Below, piece by piece: positions 7,603 through 15,613 of a DNA stretch of 40,721 nt. Source of the stretch: Novosphingobium indicum (GTDB lineage Bacteria > Pseudomonadota > Alphaproteobacteria > Sphingomonadales > Sphingomonadaceae); the NCBI RefSeq assembly GCF_014645195.1, contig NZ_BMLK01000028.1, positions 1 through 40,721 of the forward strand, written 5' to 3'. The translations under genes were made by a program, and so were the position numbers. A model generated the notes under the pieces. That model did not search any database. It was not told where the DNA came from and worked only from the letters and a program-made list of their open reading frames with translations. Position 1 is the first letter of the stretch, and the number at the start of each line of letters is the position of its first letter.

Positions 7603-8043
7603 TCAAATCCCGGGCGTCCAGTCCGGCGGGGCCAGTTCGAACCCGGCGAAGTCGAAGCCGGGCGAGACCACGCAGCTTACAAGCGCCCATCCGCCCATCG
7701 GTTCGGCTGCCTGCCAGTGTCCTTCGGGAACGCGCACCTGCGGCGATTCTCCTGCGAGGACGTCGCCGCCAAGCAGGTGCTGCTTTGCCGGTGTCGCGTC
7801 ATCCGGAGCGATCGAGAGCGTTATCGGGCTGCCCGCGTGCCACAGCCAGATCTCGTTGGCGTCGACCTTGTGCCAGTGCGAGCGCTGGTTCGCTTCCAGC
7901 AGGAAGTGGATCGCGGTTGCGGAGGGGCGGTCTCCGGGTTCGGCATCGGCCCGCCAGGTTTCGCCGTACCACCCCCCTTCGGGGTGTGGTTTCAGCCGCA
8001 GGCGTTCGATAATGGCCGCAGCTTCGTCGCGGTTGCCGGGCAT
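7603..8043 (-). CDS. DUF985 cupin family protein
   Basis: A 146-residue cupin of the DUF985 family. Family hallmarks are LKPHPEGGWYGETWR, AIHFLLEANQRSHWHKVDANE with two His in the metal-binding pattern, then EIWLWHAGSPITLSI, VPEGHWQAAEP and the ending VVSPGFDFAGFELAPPDW. Such proteins have a double-stranded beta-helix fold and may bind sugars or nucleotide sugars; the reaction is unknown. The ATG at 8043 is preceded by AGAGGGGGA, a strong site, so a longer frame from 8193 is rejected. It is transcribed divergently from the TIM-barrel gene at 8127 and ahead of the K+ channel gene. Confidence 0.9.
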   Translation of the reverse strand: MPGNRDEAAAIIERLRLKPHPEGGWYGETWRADAEPGDRPSATAIHFLLEANQRSHWHKVDANEIWLWHAGSPITLSIAPDDATPAKQHLLGGDVLAGESPQVRVPEGHWQAAEPMGGWALVSCVVSPGFDFAGFELAPPDWTPGI

Positions 8044-8126
8044 GAATATGTCCCCCTCTGGTAATTGCCGGTATCGGGCTCGATGGTGTGCTGTATAACG
8101 CGCCCGAACGGGAGAGGAATCGGGGC

Positions 8127-8933
8127 ATGCCACATCCGCTCGGTATCGAGCTATTGACGGTTCTGGGAATGGGACCGGTAGACCATGTGACACTGGCGGC
8201 CGACCTTGGCTGCACGGCGGTCTCCATGGGACTGACGCAATTGCCGATGAACCCTCACGACTACCCGGCGTGGTCGCTGCGTGAGGATGCGGGACTGCGT
8301 GCGGAGCTGAAGGCCGTGCTGCGCGATCGCGGCGTGGCCATTTCGATCGGTGAAGGCATGGGCGTTTCGCCCGAATTCGACGCGTCCGAACGGGCCGCCG
8401 ACATGGACATCTTCGCAGAAGTGGGGGCGATCCGGATCAATTCGGTGGACATGGGCGTGGAGCGCGAGCGTGCGCTGGATCAACTCGGCAAGCTGGCCGA
8501 AATGGCCCATGCCCGGGACATGGAATTCACAATCGAGTTCTGCCCCGCTTTCACCATCCGTACGCTCGGCGAGGCGCTGGAGGCTGTCCGCCATATCGGT
8601 GAGGACAAGGCCAGCGTGCTGATCGACTCGATGCACTTTTTCCGCTCGGGCGGCACGGTTCGACAGATAGCCGAACTCGATCCGGCGCTGATCGGCCATG
8701 TCCAGCTCTGCGATGCGCAGCGCAAGGGCATCGGGAACTATCTGCAGGAAGCGATGACCGGGCGCCTGATTCCCGGCGAGGGCGATCTGCCCCTGCGCGA
8801 ATTCGTCGATGCTTTGCCGCGCGGCAAGACACTGGGGCTCGAAGTTCCGCTCATGGCTCAGGCGCAGAGCGGGCAGCCGGCAGCCGAGTACGTCGCCGAA
8901 ATCGCGCTCAAGACACGGGAACTGCTGGCTTAG
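8127..8933 (+). CDS. Sugar phosphate isomerase/epimerase-like TIM-barrel protein
   Basis: A 268-residue protein of the xylose isomerase-like TIM-barrel (AP endonuclease 2) family. Typical features are the N-terminal GIELLTVLGMGPVDHVTLAA, the strand plus acidic residue in MEFTIEFCPAFTI, LIDSMHFFRSGG and HVQLCDAQR, and the late GEGDLPLREFVDAL. Glu, Asp and His at these strand ends usually bind a divalent metal. The substrate cannot be deduced. The ATG at 8127 has GGGAGAGGA upstream. Its stop codon overlaps that of the convergent GMC oxidoreductase gene by 4 bases, leaving no room for a separate terminator. It may belong to a catabolic set with the GMC and luciferase-like genes, which is an inference. 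Confidence 0.85.
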   Translation: MPHPLGIELLTVLGMGPVDHVTLAADLGCTAVSMGLTQLPMNPHDYPAWSLREDAGLRAELKAVLRDRGVAISIGEGMGVSPEFDASERAADMDIFAEVGAIRINSVDMGVERERALDQLGKLAEMAHARDMEFTIEFCPAFTIRTLGEALEAVRHIGEDKASVLIDSMHFFRSGGTVRQIAELDPALIGHVQLCDAQRKGIGNYLQEAMTGRLIPGEGDLPLREFVDALPRGKTLGLEVPLMAQAQSGQPAAEYVAEIALKTRELLA

Positions 8934-10516
8934 CGCTTGGCGGCGGAAAGCACCATTTCGGCGCCCTTTTCGGCGATCATCATGGTGGGCGCATTGGTGT
9001 TGCCGGACGTGATCGTGGGCATCACCGAAGCATCGATGACGCGCAGGCCGTCCATGCCCTTCACCCGCAGTTCGTGGTCCACTACGGCGCCCATCGCCGC
9101 TGTGCCGACAGGGTGGAAGATGGTGGTGCCGATGTCTCCGGCAGCACGCTGGAGTTCCTCTTCGCTTTGCAGCGCCATGCCGGGACGCACTTCCTCGGGA
9201 TGGAAGCGGGCGAGGGCAGGCTGCGAAACGATACCGCGCGCTTGGCGAATGGCTTGCGCCGCCACGCGGCGGTCTTCCTCGCACGACAGGTAATTGGGCC
9301 GGATGCTGGGCGCGGTGCCCGGATCGGCGCTGGTGATGCGGCTCGTCCCCCGGCTTTCCGGGCGCAGGTTGCACACGCTGGCCGTAAACGCCGGAAAGGG
9401 ATCGAGCAGACCGCCGAAAGCCTCGAGGCTGAGCGGCTGGACGTGATATTCGAGATTGGCTGTCGCATAGCGATCGTGGCTCTTGGTAAACACGCCGAGC
9501 TGGCTGGGCGCCATCGCCATCGGGCCTGAACGCCTGAGCAGATATTCCATCCCGATCAGCGCCTTGCCGAACAGGTTTGCCGCGCGCTGGTTGAGTGTTG
9601 CCACACCCGAGACCCGCCAGGCGCAGCGCAGTTGCAAGTGGTCCTGCAGGTTCGCGCCCACGTCCGGCGCATTGAGCACCGGGTCTATCCCAAGCGCAGA
9701 CAGCGCCGCCGCATCGCCAATCCCGGAGCGTTCGAGGATGGCCGGCGATCCGATCGCGCCCGCCGACAGCAGGACTTCGCCGGCAGCGCGGGCGATGTGG
9801 CTGGTGTTGCCGAGGCGGTAGGCCACGCCCACAGTGCGCCCCTGTTCCACGACCACCTTGTCGACCAGCGCGCCGGTGACGATCTTCAGGTTCGCACGGC
9901 CGCGCACCGGCTTGAGGAAGGCGTCCGACGCACTCCAGCGCCAACCGCTGCGCTGGGTGACCTGAAAGAAGCTCGCGCCTTCGTTGTCGCCGGTGTTGAA
10001 GTCGTCGATCAGCGGGATGCTGGCTTCGCCGCAGGCAGCGCGGAACGATTCCAGAATGTCCCAGCGTAGGCGCTGCTTTTCCACCCGAATCTCGCCGCCG
10101 CTGCCGTGGACCGGGCTTGGCCCGTCGTAGTGATCCTCGGCGCGGGTGAAGTAGGGCAGCACGTCGTCCCAGCCCCAGCCGGGATTGCCCGCTTGCCGCC
10201 AGCCGTCGTAGTCCGCCGCCTGCCCGCGCATGTAGATCATGCCGTTGATCGAGGAACATCCGCCCAGCACGCGCCCGCGCGGATACTTGAGCGCACGTCC
10301 GTTGAGCCCCTTCTCGGCTTCAGTGGACATGCACCAGTCGGTACGCGGGTTGCCGATGCAGTAGAGATACCCCACCGGCACCTTGATCCAGACGTAGTTG
10401 TCCTTGCCTCCGGCCTCGAGCAGCAGCACGCGGTTGGCCGGGTCTGCGCTGAGTCGGTTGGCCAGTACGCAGCCCGCGCTGCCACCGCCGACGATGATGA
10501 AATCGAAATCATCCAT
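8930..10516 (-). CDS. GMC family FAD-dependent oxidoreductase (choline/alcohol dehydrogenase type)
   Basis: A 528-residue flavoprotein. The dinucleotide-binding motif FIIVGGGSAGCVLANRL (residues 7-23) is followed by the GMC signatures: PRGRVLGGCSSINGMIYMRG, later GAIGSPAILERSGIG, and the C-terminal HPVGTAAMG with its active-site histidine, then SGNTNAPTMMIAEKGAE. This is the architecture of choline dehydrogenase and related alcohol dehydrogenases that oxidise primary alcohols to aldehydes. The substrate is not evident, and betaine genes are absent. The start is the ATG at 10516; a TTG at 10549 is less likely. It is divergent from the luciferase-like gene at 10669, with the shared promoter region in between. 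Confidence 0.92.
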   Translation of the reverse strand: MDDFDFIIVGGGSAGCVLANRLSADPANRVLLLEAGGKDNYVWIKVPVGYLYCIGNPRTDWCMSTEAEKGLNGRALKYPRGRVLGGCSSINGMIYMRGQAADYDGWRQAGNPGWGWDDVLPYFTRAEDHYDGPSPVHGSGGEIRVEKQRLRWDILESFRAACGEASIPLIDDFNTGDNEGASFFQVTQRSGWRWSASDAFLKPVRGRANLKIVTGALVDKVVVEQGRTVGVAYRLGNTSHIARAAGEVLLSAGAIGSPAILERSGIGDAAALSALGIDPVLNAPDVGANLQDHLQLRCAWRVSGVATLNQRAANLFGKALIGMEYLLRRSGPMAMAPSQLGVFTKSHDRYATANLEYHVQPLSLEAFGGLLDPFPAFTASVCNLRPESRGTSRITSADPGTAPSIRPNYLSCEEDRRVAAQAIRQARGIVSQPALARFHPEEVRPGMALQSEEELQRAAGDIGTTIFHPVGTAAMGAVVDHELRVKGMDGLRVIDASVMPTITSGNTNAPTMMIAEKGAEMVLSAAKR

Positions 10517-10668
10517 GACCGGATCGGCTAGGCCGCCGCGCACAGGCAATCAAGTGGCGGTTTTTGCCCGCTCCCGCGATCCTACAGGCTTTGTCACGCA
10601 AAAGCGCTTGAAGCGGCAAGGGCGTACAGACAAGATCGCGCGCAATCGTCATGTGAGGAGGAGAGGGC

Positions 10669-11535
10669 ATGCCTGTACCCGTTGTAATCGGCAAAGTCGG
10701 GATATGGTCCCTCGAACTGCGCTTCGGCGATCCGGAACAGTCGAACGATGCGGCGGCCGAACTCGATGAACTGGGCTATGGCGCTCTGTGGGTGCCCGGC
10801 GGCATTGACAGCGGTGCCCCAACCGACGTGAAGCGGCTGCTCGGCGCGACCAAGCGTACGACCATCGCGACCGGCATTCTCAATGTCTGGAAGCACAGGC
10901 CCGAAGAGATCGCAGAGTGGTTCAAGGGTCTCGACGAATCGGAGCAGGAACGCACGCTGCTCGGGATCGGCGTCAGCCACGGGCCGATCATCGGTGAAAA
11001 GTGGGCCAAGCCGCTTTCGGTGATGCGGCGTTTCGTCGATGGGCTGGAAGCCGCGGGCATGCCGCGCGAGAACCTGTGCCTTGCCGCGCTCGGACCGAAG
11101 ATGACGGCGCTTTCGGGCGAGCGTTCAACCGGGGCTCACCCTTACCTCGTCACGCCCGAGCACACGGCCGAAGCGCGCGAGATCCTTGGGCCCGGCAAGC
11201 TGCTGGCGCCGGAACAGGGCGTCATTCTGGAAACCGACCGCGCCAAGGCGCGCGAACTGGCGTTGGGCGCGCTCGAAAACTACCGCCAGCTGCCGAACTA
11301 TCGGAACAACTGGAAGCGGCTTGGCTTCAGCGAGGATGAGATCGAAGCCTGTTCGGACCGGCTGCTCGATTCGCTTTTCGCCATCGGCGATGTCGATGCC
11401 GTGGCCGAGCGCGTCCAGGCGCACCTGGATGCCGGGGCGGACCATGTGTGCCTGCAGGCCATCGGTGGACCGCGCGGGGCCAGCTTTGAAACGCTGATGC
11501 CGCAGTGGCGCCGTATCGCCGAGGCTCTGCTGTGA
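10669..11535 (+). CDS. Luciferase-like monooxygenase (LLM class, F420-dependent type)
   Basis: A 288-residue TIM-barrel oxidoreductase of the bacterial luciferase superfamily, close in layout to TIGR03620-like 'probable F420-dependent' proteins: GKVGIWSLELRFGDPEQ, LDELGYGALWVPGG, the strand TIATGILNVWKH, then RTLLGIGVSHGPI and GADHVCLQAIGG near the end. Family members reduce or oxidise organic substrates with F420 or FMN; which cofactor is used here cannot be read from the sequence, and no F420 synthesis gene is in the window. The ATG has a strong GAGGAGGAGAG upstream. Its stop overlaps the GTG of the SRPBCC gene (GTGA). Confidence 0.88.
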   Translation: MPVPVVIGKVGIWSLELRFGDPEQSNDAAAELDELGYGALWVPGGIDSGAPTDVKRLLGATKRTTIATGILNVWKHRPEEIAEWFKGLDESEQERTLLGIGVSHGPIIGEKWAKPLSVMRRFVDGLEAAGMPRENLCLAALGPKMTALSGERSTGAHPYLVTPEHTAEAREILGPGKLLAPEQGVILETDRAKARELALGALENYRQLPNYRNNWKRLGFSEDEIEACSDRLLDSLFAIGDVDAVAERVQAHLDAGADHVCLQAIGGPRGASFETLMPQWRRIAEALL

Positions 11536-12062
11536 TTGCCGAAGGCGATCTTACGTACGATTTGCCCGAAGGAACCGAAGCGCCGGGGCGAATCGCCGGG
11601 CGCTGCGTTGGCCATCGCATAGAGATCGATGCGCCTCCCGAGCTGGTCTGGGATTTTGTCGCCGATTTCGAAGGCTGGTCGGGGTGGAACCCGCTCTATG
11701 TCGAAACTGCCGGGCGCGCCGAAGTGGACGGACAGATCCGGTTCGCGGTCTTGCTGGAAGGTCTCAAGCCGCAGAAGGGCTCTGCGCGCGTGGTTACGGT
11801 GCGGCCGACCGAATGCCTTGAGTACATGATGACCAGCTTCGGCGGCTTGGTGAAGGCCTTCCGTTTCGTGGAGATCGAGGAAATCTCGCCGACTCGCTGT
11901 ATTGTCACAAATGGCGAAATCATGGGCGGCGCAATGGGGGGCGTGATCGCAAAGGTCATGGGCCGCAAGGTCGGAAAGGGGCTGGCAGGTATGAACGATG
12001 CGCTGAAGAGAATGGCAGAACTCAAGTGGTCGGGCCGTCCGGTCGATGGTCGGACGAGTTAG
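11532..12062 (+). CDS. SRPBCC (START/Bet v1-like) ligand-binding protein
   Basis: A 176-residue protein. The core from about residue 20 shows the polyketide-cyclase/SRPBCC pattern: GHRIEIDAPPELVWDFVADF, EGWSGWNPLYV, a strand RFAVLLEGL, then RVVTVRPTECLEYMM and a C-terminal helix GKGLAGMNDALKRMAEL. The fold encloses a hydrophobic ligand cavity. The start is a GTG overlapping the previous TGA, so it is translationally coupled to the luciferase-like enzyme. This suggests it binds or processes the same kind of hydrophobic compound. That functional link is inference from gene order. Confidence 0.82.
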   Translation: MIAEGDLTYDLPEGTEAPGRIAGRCVGHRIEIDAPPELVWDFVADFEGWSGWNPLYVETAGRAEVDGQIRFAVLLEGLKPQKGSARVVTVRPTECLEYMMTSFGGLVKAFRFVEIEEISPTRCIVTNGEIMGGAMGGVIAKVMGRKVGKGLAGMNDALKRMAELKWSGRPVDGRTS

Positions 12063-12360
12063 TTTCGGGCTGCGCTACAGACCATTGGCGCGAGGCCTGA
12101 TGTACGGGTATGTTCCTGACATCACGCGGCGTTAAGACTTTGGCAATTCCTTGCCCATAACTCTTTGAAGTGCAGGGGATGGCGGCTTTGTCGCCAGATT
12201 TGACAAGAGCCGTCGACGCCAGGGACGGACACGATCGCCGGGGGGGCGATCTGTCTACCAAGGCGGGTAAGCGTTGCCATGGCACGCTTCGGCAGTCCGC
12301 TTTCGACGGCGGCTCTTTGTCTTTCTTCAAAACTTGGCTTCAAAACTGTGCAGGCGCGTT
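12063..12360. other. Intergenic region between convergent genes
   Basis: A 298-base gap. A GATCGCC/GGCGATC inverted repeat with a G-rich loop near 12234-12252 is the only clear structure; it may act as a terminator but has no T-run. No coding frame or RNA gene was recognised. Confidence 0.4.
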
Positions 12361-12564
12361 TCAACCGCCCAGCGCATGCTCTTCCGCCGTTACCGGGTGT
12401 CCTTGCGATGGCCGGTCCGCCAGAGCGCGACCGATCCAGATCGCCGACATCGAGAAAATCGCGAGAATAAGACTGGCGATCAGCACGTAGCGCAGGATAT
12501 TGGGTGTCGCGCCCCCGCGAGCTTCGTCGCCGTTGAGATGAACTTCGTCACCGATGCGTTGCAT
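12361..12564 (-). CDS. Single-span mini membrane protein, paralogue of 13149-13367
   Basis: A 67-residue protein with an acidic N-terminal part (EVHLNGDEARGGATPNI) and one membrane span (about residues 24-45, RYVLIASLILAIFSMSAIWI), then a short polar tail. It is clearly related to the 72-residue protein at 13149-13367: both have EVHL, then EAR-G-TP, RYVL and SAIWI in the same spacing. The start is the ATG at 12564, with GGGAGAG upstream. The likely topology is N-in with a short periplasmic tail. No function can be assigned. It lies on the same strand downstream of the DUF1810 gene. Confidence 0.75.
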   Translation of the reverse strand: MQRIGDEVHLNGDEARGGATPNILRYVLIASLILAIFSMSAIWIGRALADRPSQGHPVTAEEHALGG

Positions 12565-12688
12565 ATTGGCTCTCCCGTTTGGCCGAGCCCGTGGCGTTCG
12601 GCGCCACAATATTCGCCGGACCAACTTACGTAACGCGGCCAGGGCGGCAAAAGTTCCTGCAGTTTCTGAAGAACGCAGGGCGGGAGGG

Positions 12689-13126
12689 CTAGGCTGTGCC
12701 GCTGTCCAGCAGGTCCAGGGTGCGTGGATCGCACTGCCCTTCGTAGAATGCGGTCAGCACATCTGCATAGGGGCCTTCTTCGCTGGCACTACGAGCGGCG
12801 GCATCAAAAAGCGTTATTGAGCTCCGCAATTTCAGTGCATCAATGTCGCCCAGAATCGCTTCGGCAGTCTTTTTCCCGGCCCATGTCAGCATGGCGTCGG
12901 TGCACTGCTCCAGCCGCTTGCTGAGAATGGGGTGCGCGAGATAATCCCGCGCCTCTTCAAGTCCGCTCAGTGCATAGAAGCGGGCATTGGCGCTGCGGCC
13001 CAATCCGGCAATTTGCGGAAAAATGAACCACATCCAGTGGCTCTGCTTTGCGCCGGCGACGATCTCGTCGTGTGCGCGATCGTAGATGTCGCGTTGCGCT
13101 TCCAGAAAGCGATCCAGGCCAGGCAT
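12689..13126 (-). CDS. DUF1810 family protein
   Basis: A 145-residue protein with the DUF1810 pattern: LDRFLEAQRDIYDRAHDEIVAG, then the signature SHWMWFIFPQIAGLGRSA, FYALSGLEEARDYLAHPIL, LRSSITLFDAAA and the C-terminal FYEGQCDPRTLDLL. Family members are widespread cytosolic proteins related to Calpurnia/YhhW-type unknowns; the reaction is not established. The ATG at 13126 fits the family start; the frame extends upstream into the neighbouring mini-gene. It is flanked on both sides by paralogous mini membrane protein genes on the same strand, 22 bases after one of them. Confidence 0.88.
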   Translation of the reverse strand: MPGLDRFLEAQRDIYDRAHDEIVAGAKQSHWMWFIFPQIAGLGRSANARFYALSGLEEARDYLAHPILSKRLEQCTDAMLTWAGKKTAEAILGDIDALKLRSSITLFDAAARSASEEGPYADVLTAFYEGQCDPRTLDLLDSGTA

Positions 13127-13148
13127 CTCGGCGCGCCCTGAACAATGC

Positions 13149-13367
13149 TCAGCTTGCGGACATGTCCGCAGAGCCTTCCTGAACGGCCGGGCTGGTGGCG
13201 GTGCCGGTATCATCGGGCGTGCTGATGGCGCCCACGATCCAGATCGCCGAAAGCGCAATCACGGCCAAGGCAAGGCTGATGAGCAGAACATAGCGAACGA
13301 TCCGCGGCGTCGAGCCGGCGCGCGCTTCGTTTTCTTCGAGGTGAACTTCCCGTCCCTGGGTTTCCAT
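13149..13367 (-). CDS. Single-span mini membrane protein, paralogue of 12361-12564
   Basis: A 72-residue protein: an acidic head (REVHLEENEARAGSTPRI), one membrane span (about residues 25-45, YVLLISLALAVIALSAIWIV) and a Ser/Thr-rich tail. It shares its head and span pattern with the 67-residue protein at 12361-12564, so the two arose by duplication. It precedes the DUF1810 gene by 22 bases and is probably co-transcribed with it. No known family is recognised. The ATG at 13367 is preceded by a GGAGACAC purine stretch. Function unknown. Confidence 0.75.
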   Translation of the reverse strand: METQGREVHLEENEARAGSTPRIVRYVLLISLALAVIALSAIWIVGAISTPDDTGTATSPAVQEGSADMSAS

Positions 13368-13468
13368 GGTGTGTCTCCGATAGCTGGGGGGACCCCCTTG
13401 GCCCCCGTTTCCATCAAAAACGCACCATGGCGCTCTGCGTTCCGTAAAACTGGCTTCCCTTTGGGGAA

Positions 13469-14302
13469 TCAGTCGCGAAGCAGTTCGTTGATTCCGGTCT
13501 TCGAGCGGGTCTGGGCATCGACCGTCTTCACGATCACGGCGCAGTATAGCGAGGGGCCGGGCGTGCCGTTGGGTAGGGGCTTGCCGGGCATCGCACCGGG
13601 GACGACCACGGCATAGGGCGGTACACGGCCCACGTGGACTTCGCCAGTGTTGCGATCGACGATCTTGGTCGATGCGCCGATGTAGACGCCCATCGAGAGA
13701 ACGGCGCCTTCGCCGACCATCACGCCTTCGGCCACTTCCGAACGCGCGCCGATGAAGCAGCCGTCCTCGATGATGACCGGGCCCGCCTGCAGCGGCTCAA
13801 GCACGCCGCCGATGCCGGCACCGCCCGAAATGTGCACGTTCTTGCCGATCTGGGCGCACGAGCCGACCGTGGCCCAGGTGTCGATCATCGAGCCTTCGCC
13901 GACATAGGCGCCCAGGTTGACGAAGCTCGGCATGAGCACGGTGCCCTTGGCGACGTGCGCGCTGCGGCGCACGACGGCGCCCGGGACCACGCGGATACCG
14001 GCTTCACGGAATTTTGCCTCGTCCCAACCGGCGAACTTGAGCGGGACCTTGTCGAACGCGGGCGCGCCGGCCGAACCGTATTCCATCACTGTGTTGTCGT
14101 TGAGGCGGAAGCTCAGCAGCACGGCTTTCTTGAGCCACTGGTTGACGACCCACTCGCCGTCGATCTTCTCGGCGACACGGGCCTTGCCCGAATCGAGCAG
14201 ACCGAGCGCCTCGTCGACGATCTTGCGGACGTCGTCGCTGGCAGGGGTGACGGTGTCGCGCGCATCAAACGCGGCTTCGATGGCGGCTTCGAGTTCGGAC
14301 AT
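13469..14302 (-). CDS. dapD: 2,3,4,5-tetrahydropyridine-2,6-dicarboxylate N-succinyltransferase
   Basis: A 277-residue cytoplasmic enzyme of lysine and meso-diaminopimelate synthesis. It transfers succinyl from succinyl-CoA to tetrahydrodipicolinate. The N-terminal helical region has AAFDARDTVTP and LGLLDSGKARVAEK. The rest is a left-handed beta-helix with hexapeptide repeats (GAYVGEGSMIDTWATVGSCA, then GKNVHISGGAGIGGVLEP). These blocks and the length match DapD closely. The start is the ATG at 14302. It lies 93 bases downstream of gmk on the same strand. DapE is not in the window. Confidence 0.96.
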   Translation of the reverse strand: MSELEAAIEAAFDARDTVTPASDDVRKIVDEALGLLDSGKARVAEKIDGEWVVNQWLKKAVLLSFRLNDNTVMEYGSAGAPAFDKVPLKFAGWDEAKFREAGIRVVPGAVVRRSAHVAKGTVLMPSFVNLGAYVGEGSMIDTWATVGSCAQIGKNVHISGGAGIGGVLEPLQAGPVIIEDGCFIGARSEVAEGVMVGEGAVLSMGVYIGASTKIVDRNTGEVHVGRVPPYAVVVPGAMPGKPLPNGTPGPSLYCAVIVKTVDAQTRSKTGINELLRD

Positions 14303-14395
14303 TGCTGGAAGTCTCCGAATAGAGTCAGTTTCGTGCCGGGCGCCTATCGCGCCGGGACGGTTAGGACAAGCAAAAGGGGATTGGGGTCGGGCCGT

Positions 14396-15070
14396 TTACG
14401 CCGGGGCGCCGTCGTCCGGACGCATCAGTTCGCGTACGAAACCGATCAGCCCGGTCTGGCGGGCGCGGCGCATGCGCTCGGCGGCGAGGATCTCGGTGAC
14501 CTTTTCGAAACAGGCCTGGATGTCGTCGTTGACGACCACGTAGTCGTAGCCGTCCCAGTGACTGATTTCCGAGCGCGCGCGGTCCATGCGGCCCGCAATC
14601 ACCTCAGCGCTGTCAGTCCCGCGTCCGGTTAGGCGCCGGCGCAGTTCGTCGATGCTGGGGGGCAGCAGGAACACGCGCACGACGTCGCGTTCCAGCTTCT
14701 GATAGAGCTGCTGGGTACCCTGCCAGTCGATGTCGAAGAGATAGTCCTGACCGTCCTTGAGTCCGGCCTTCACCTGCGCCTTGGGCGTTCCGTAGCAGTG
14801 GCCGAAGACTTCCGCCCATTCGAGGAACTCTTCGTTTTCAACCATGCGATCGAATTCGGTGCGGTCGACGAAATGATAGTCCTTGCCGTCGACCTCGCCG
14901 GGGCGGGGCGGCCGCGTGGTGCAGGACACCGAGATGCAGATGTGCGGATCGTGTTCGAGCAGCATGCGCGAGATGGTCGTCTTGCCCGCGCCCGAGGGCG
15001 AGGACATGATGAACATCAGGCCGCGCCGGGCCAGCGTATCGGTCGCTTTGGAAGATGCGGAATCGGACAT
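14396..15070 (-). CDS. gmk: Guanylate kinase
   Basis: A 224-residue enzyme that phosphorylates GMP to GDP with ATP. The P-loop SSPSGAGKTT is at residues 23-32. The GMP-binding region SVSCTTRPPRPGEVDGKDYH and the block FLEWAEVFGHCYGTPKAQV are typical, as is DIDWQGTQQL and the later lid region with RLTGRGTDS. I use the ATG at 15070 (MSDSASSK); a start 10 codons earlier is possible. The N-terminal extension of about 18 residues before the core is common in alphaproteobacteria. It lies upstream of dapD on the same strand. Confidence 0.97.
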   Translation of the reverse strand: MSDSASSKATDTLARRGLMFIMSSPSGAGKTTISRMLLEHDPHICISVSCTTRPPRPGEVDGKDYHFVDRTEFDRMVENEEFLEWAEVFGHCYGTPKAQVKAGLKDGQDYLFDIDWQGTQQLYQKLERDVVRVFLLPPSIDELRRRLTGRGTDSAEVIAGRMDRARSEISHWDGYDYVVVNDDIQACFEKVTEILAAERMRRARQTGLIGFVRELMRPDDGAPA

Positions 15071-15149
15071 CTCTTCCCGATGACCGGGCAGGACGATCAA
15101 ATCAACCCGAACCCGGTCCGGCGATGTGGGAAAACGGATTCGGGCGGAC

Positions 15150-15584
15150 TCAGTCCTCGGCGCCGTCTTCTGCCATGTCCTGGAGCTTGGCTTCGCCTTC
15201 CAGCGCGGCTTCGCGGGCCTTGCTGCGATCGTAGAGGGTCTTGGCCATCAGCGCGCCGCCAACGAGGATCGCACCGGGCACGGAGCGCAGTGCCACTTTG
15301 GCAAGCGTGCGATGCAGCAGGGTTTCGCCCATCGTGCGACCCTTGAGGATCTTGGCGGCCTTGCTTGGCGAATACCGTCTGCCCAGAAAGGCGCGCTCGA
15401 CGGCCTGCCGGGCCAGCATCGAGCCGCTGCGCAGGGCAATATCGGCTATCGCAAGGTTCGTGGCGATGTTGGGGCTGGGGCCGTGCAGTTCCTCGGGCGA
15501 GACCTTGGTCTTCGCCCTGCGCGCGGATTTCTTCACTGCGGCCGCAGCGTCTTCTGCATTTTCCTGTACTGCCTTCGTGGCCAT
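15150..15584 (-). CDS. Conserved hypothetical protein
   Basis: A 144-residue protein. The first 30 residues are charged (ENAEDAAAAVKKSARRAKTK); the middle is helical, with NIATNLAIADIALRSGSMLA, a basic GRRYSPSKAAKILKGR block and a hydrophobic segment (SVPGAILVGGALMAKTL) that could be a membrane-associated helix. The C-terminus is acidic. I do not recognise a family beyond sphingomonad hypothetical proteins. The ATG at 15584 follows GGAGGA on the minus strand; an earlier ATG at 15617 would overlap the sspB stop. It lies between sspB and gmk, all in one direction. Confidence 0.7.
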   Translation of the reverse strand: MATKAVQENAEDAAAAVKKSARRAKTKVSPEELHGPSPNIATNLAIADIALRSGSMLARQAVERAFLGRRYSPSKAAKILKGRTMGETLLHRTLAKVALRSVPGAILVGGALMAKTLYDRSKAREAALEGEAKLQDMAEDGAED

Positions 15585-15613
15585 GGACGTATCCTCCAGA
15601 GGCAGCGGATCGT

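Noticed and set aside
8151..10259. 702-codon minus-strand frame
   Set aside because: It overlaps the TIM-barrel and GMC genes in other frames and has the composition of a high-GC shadow.
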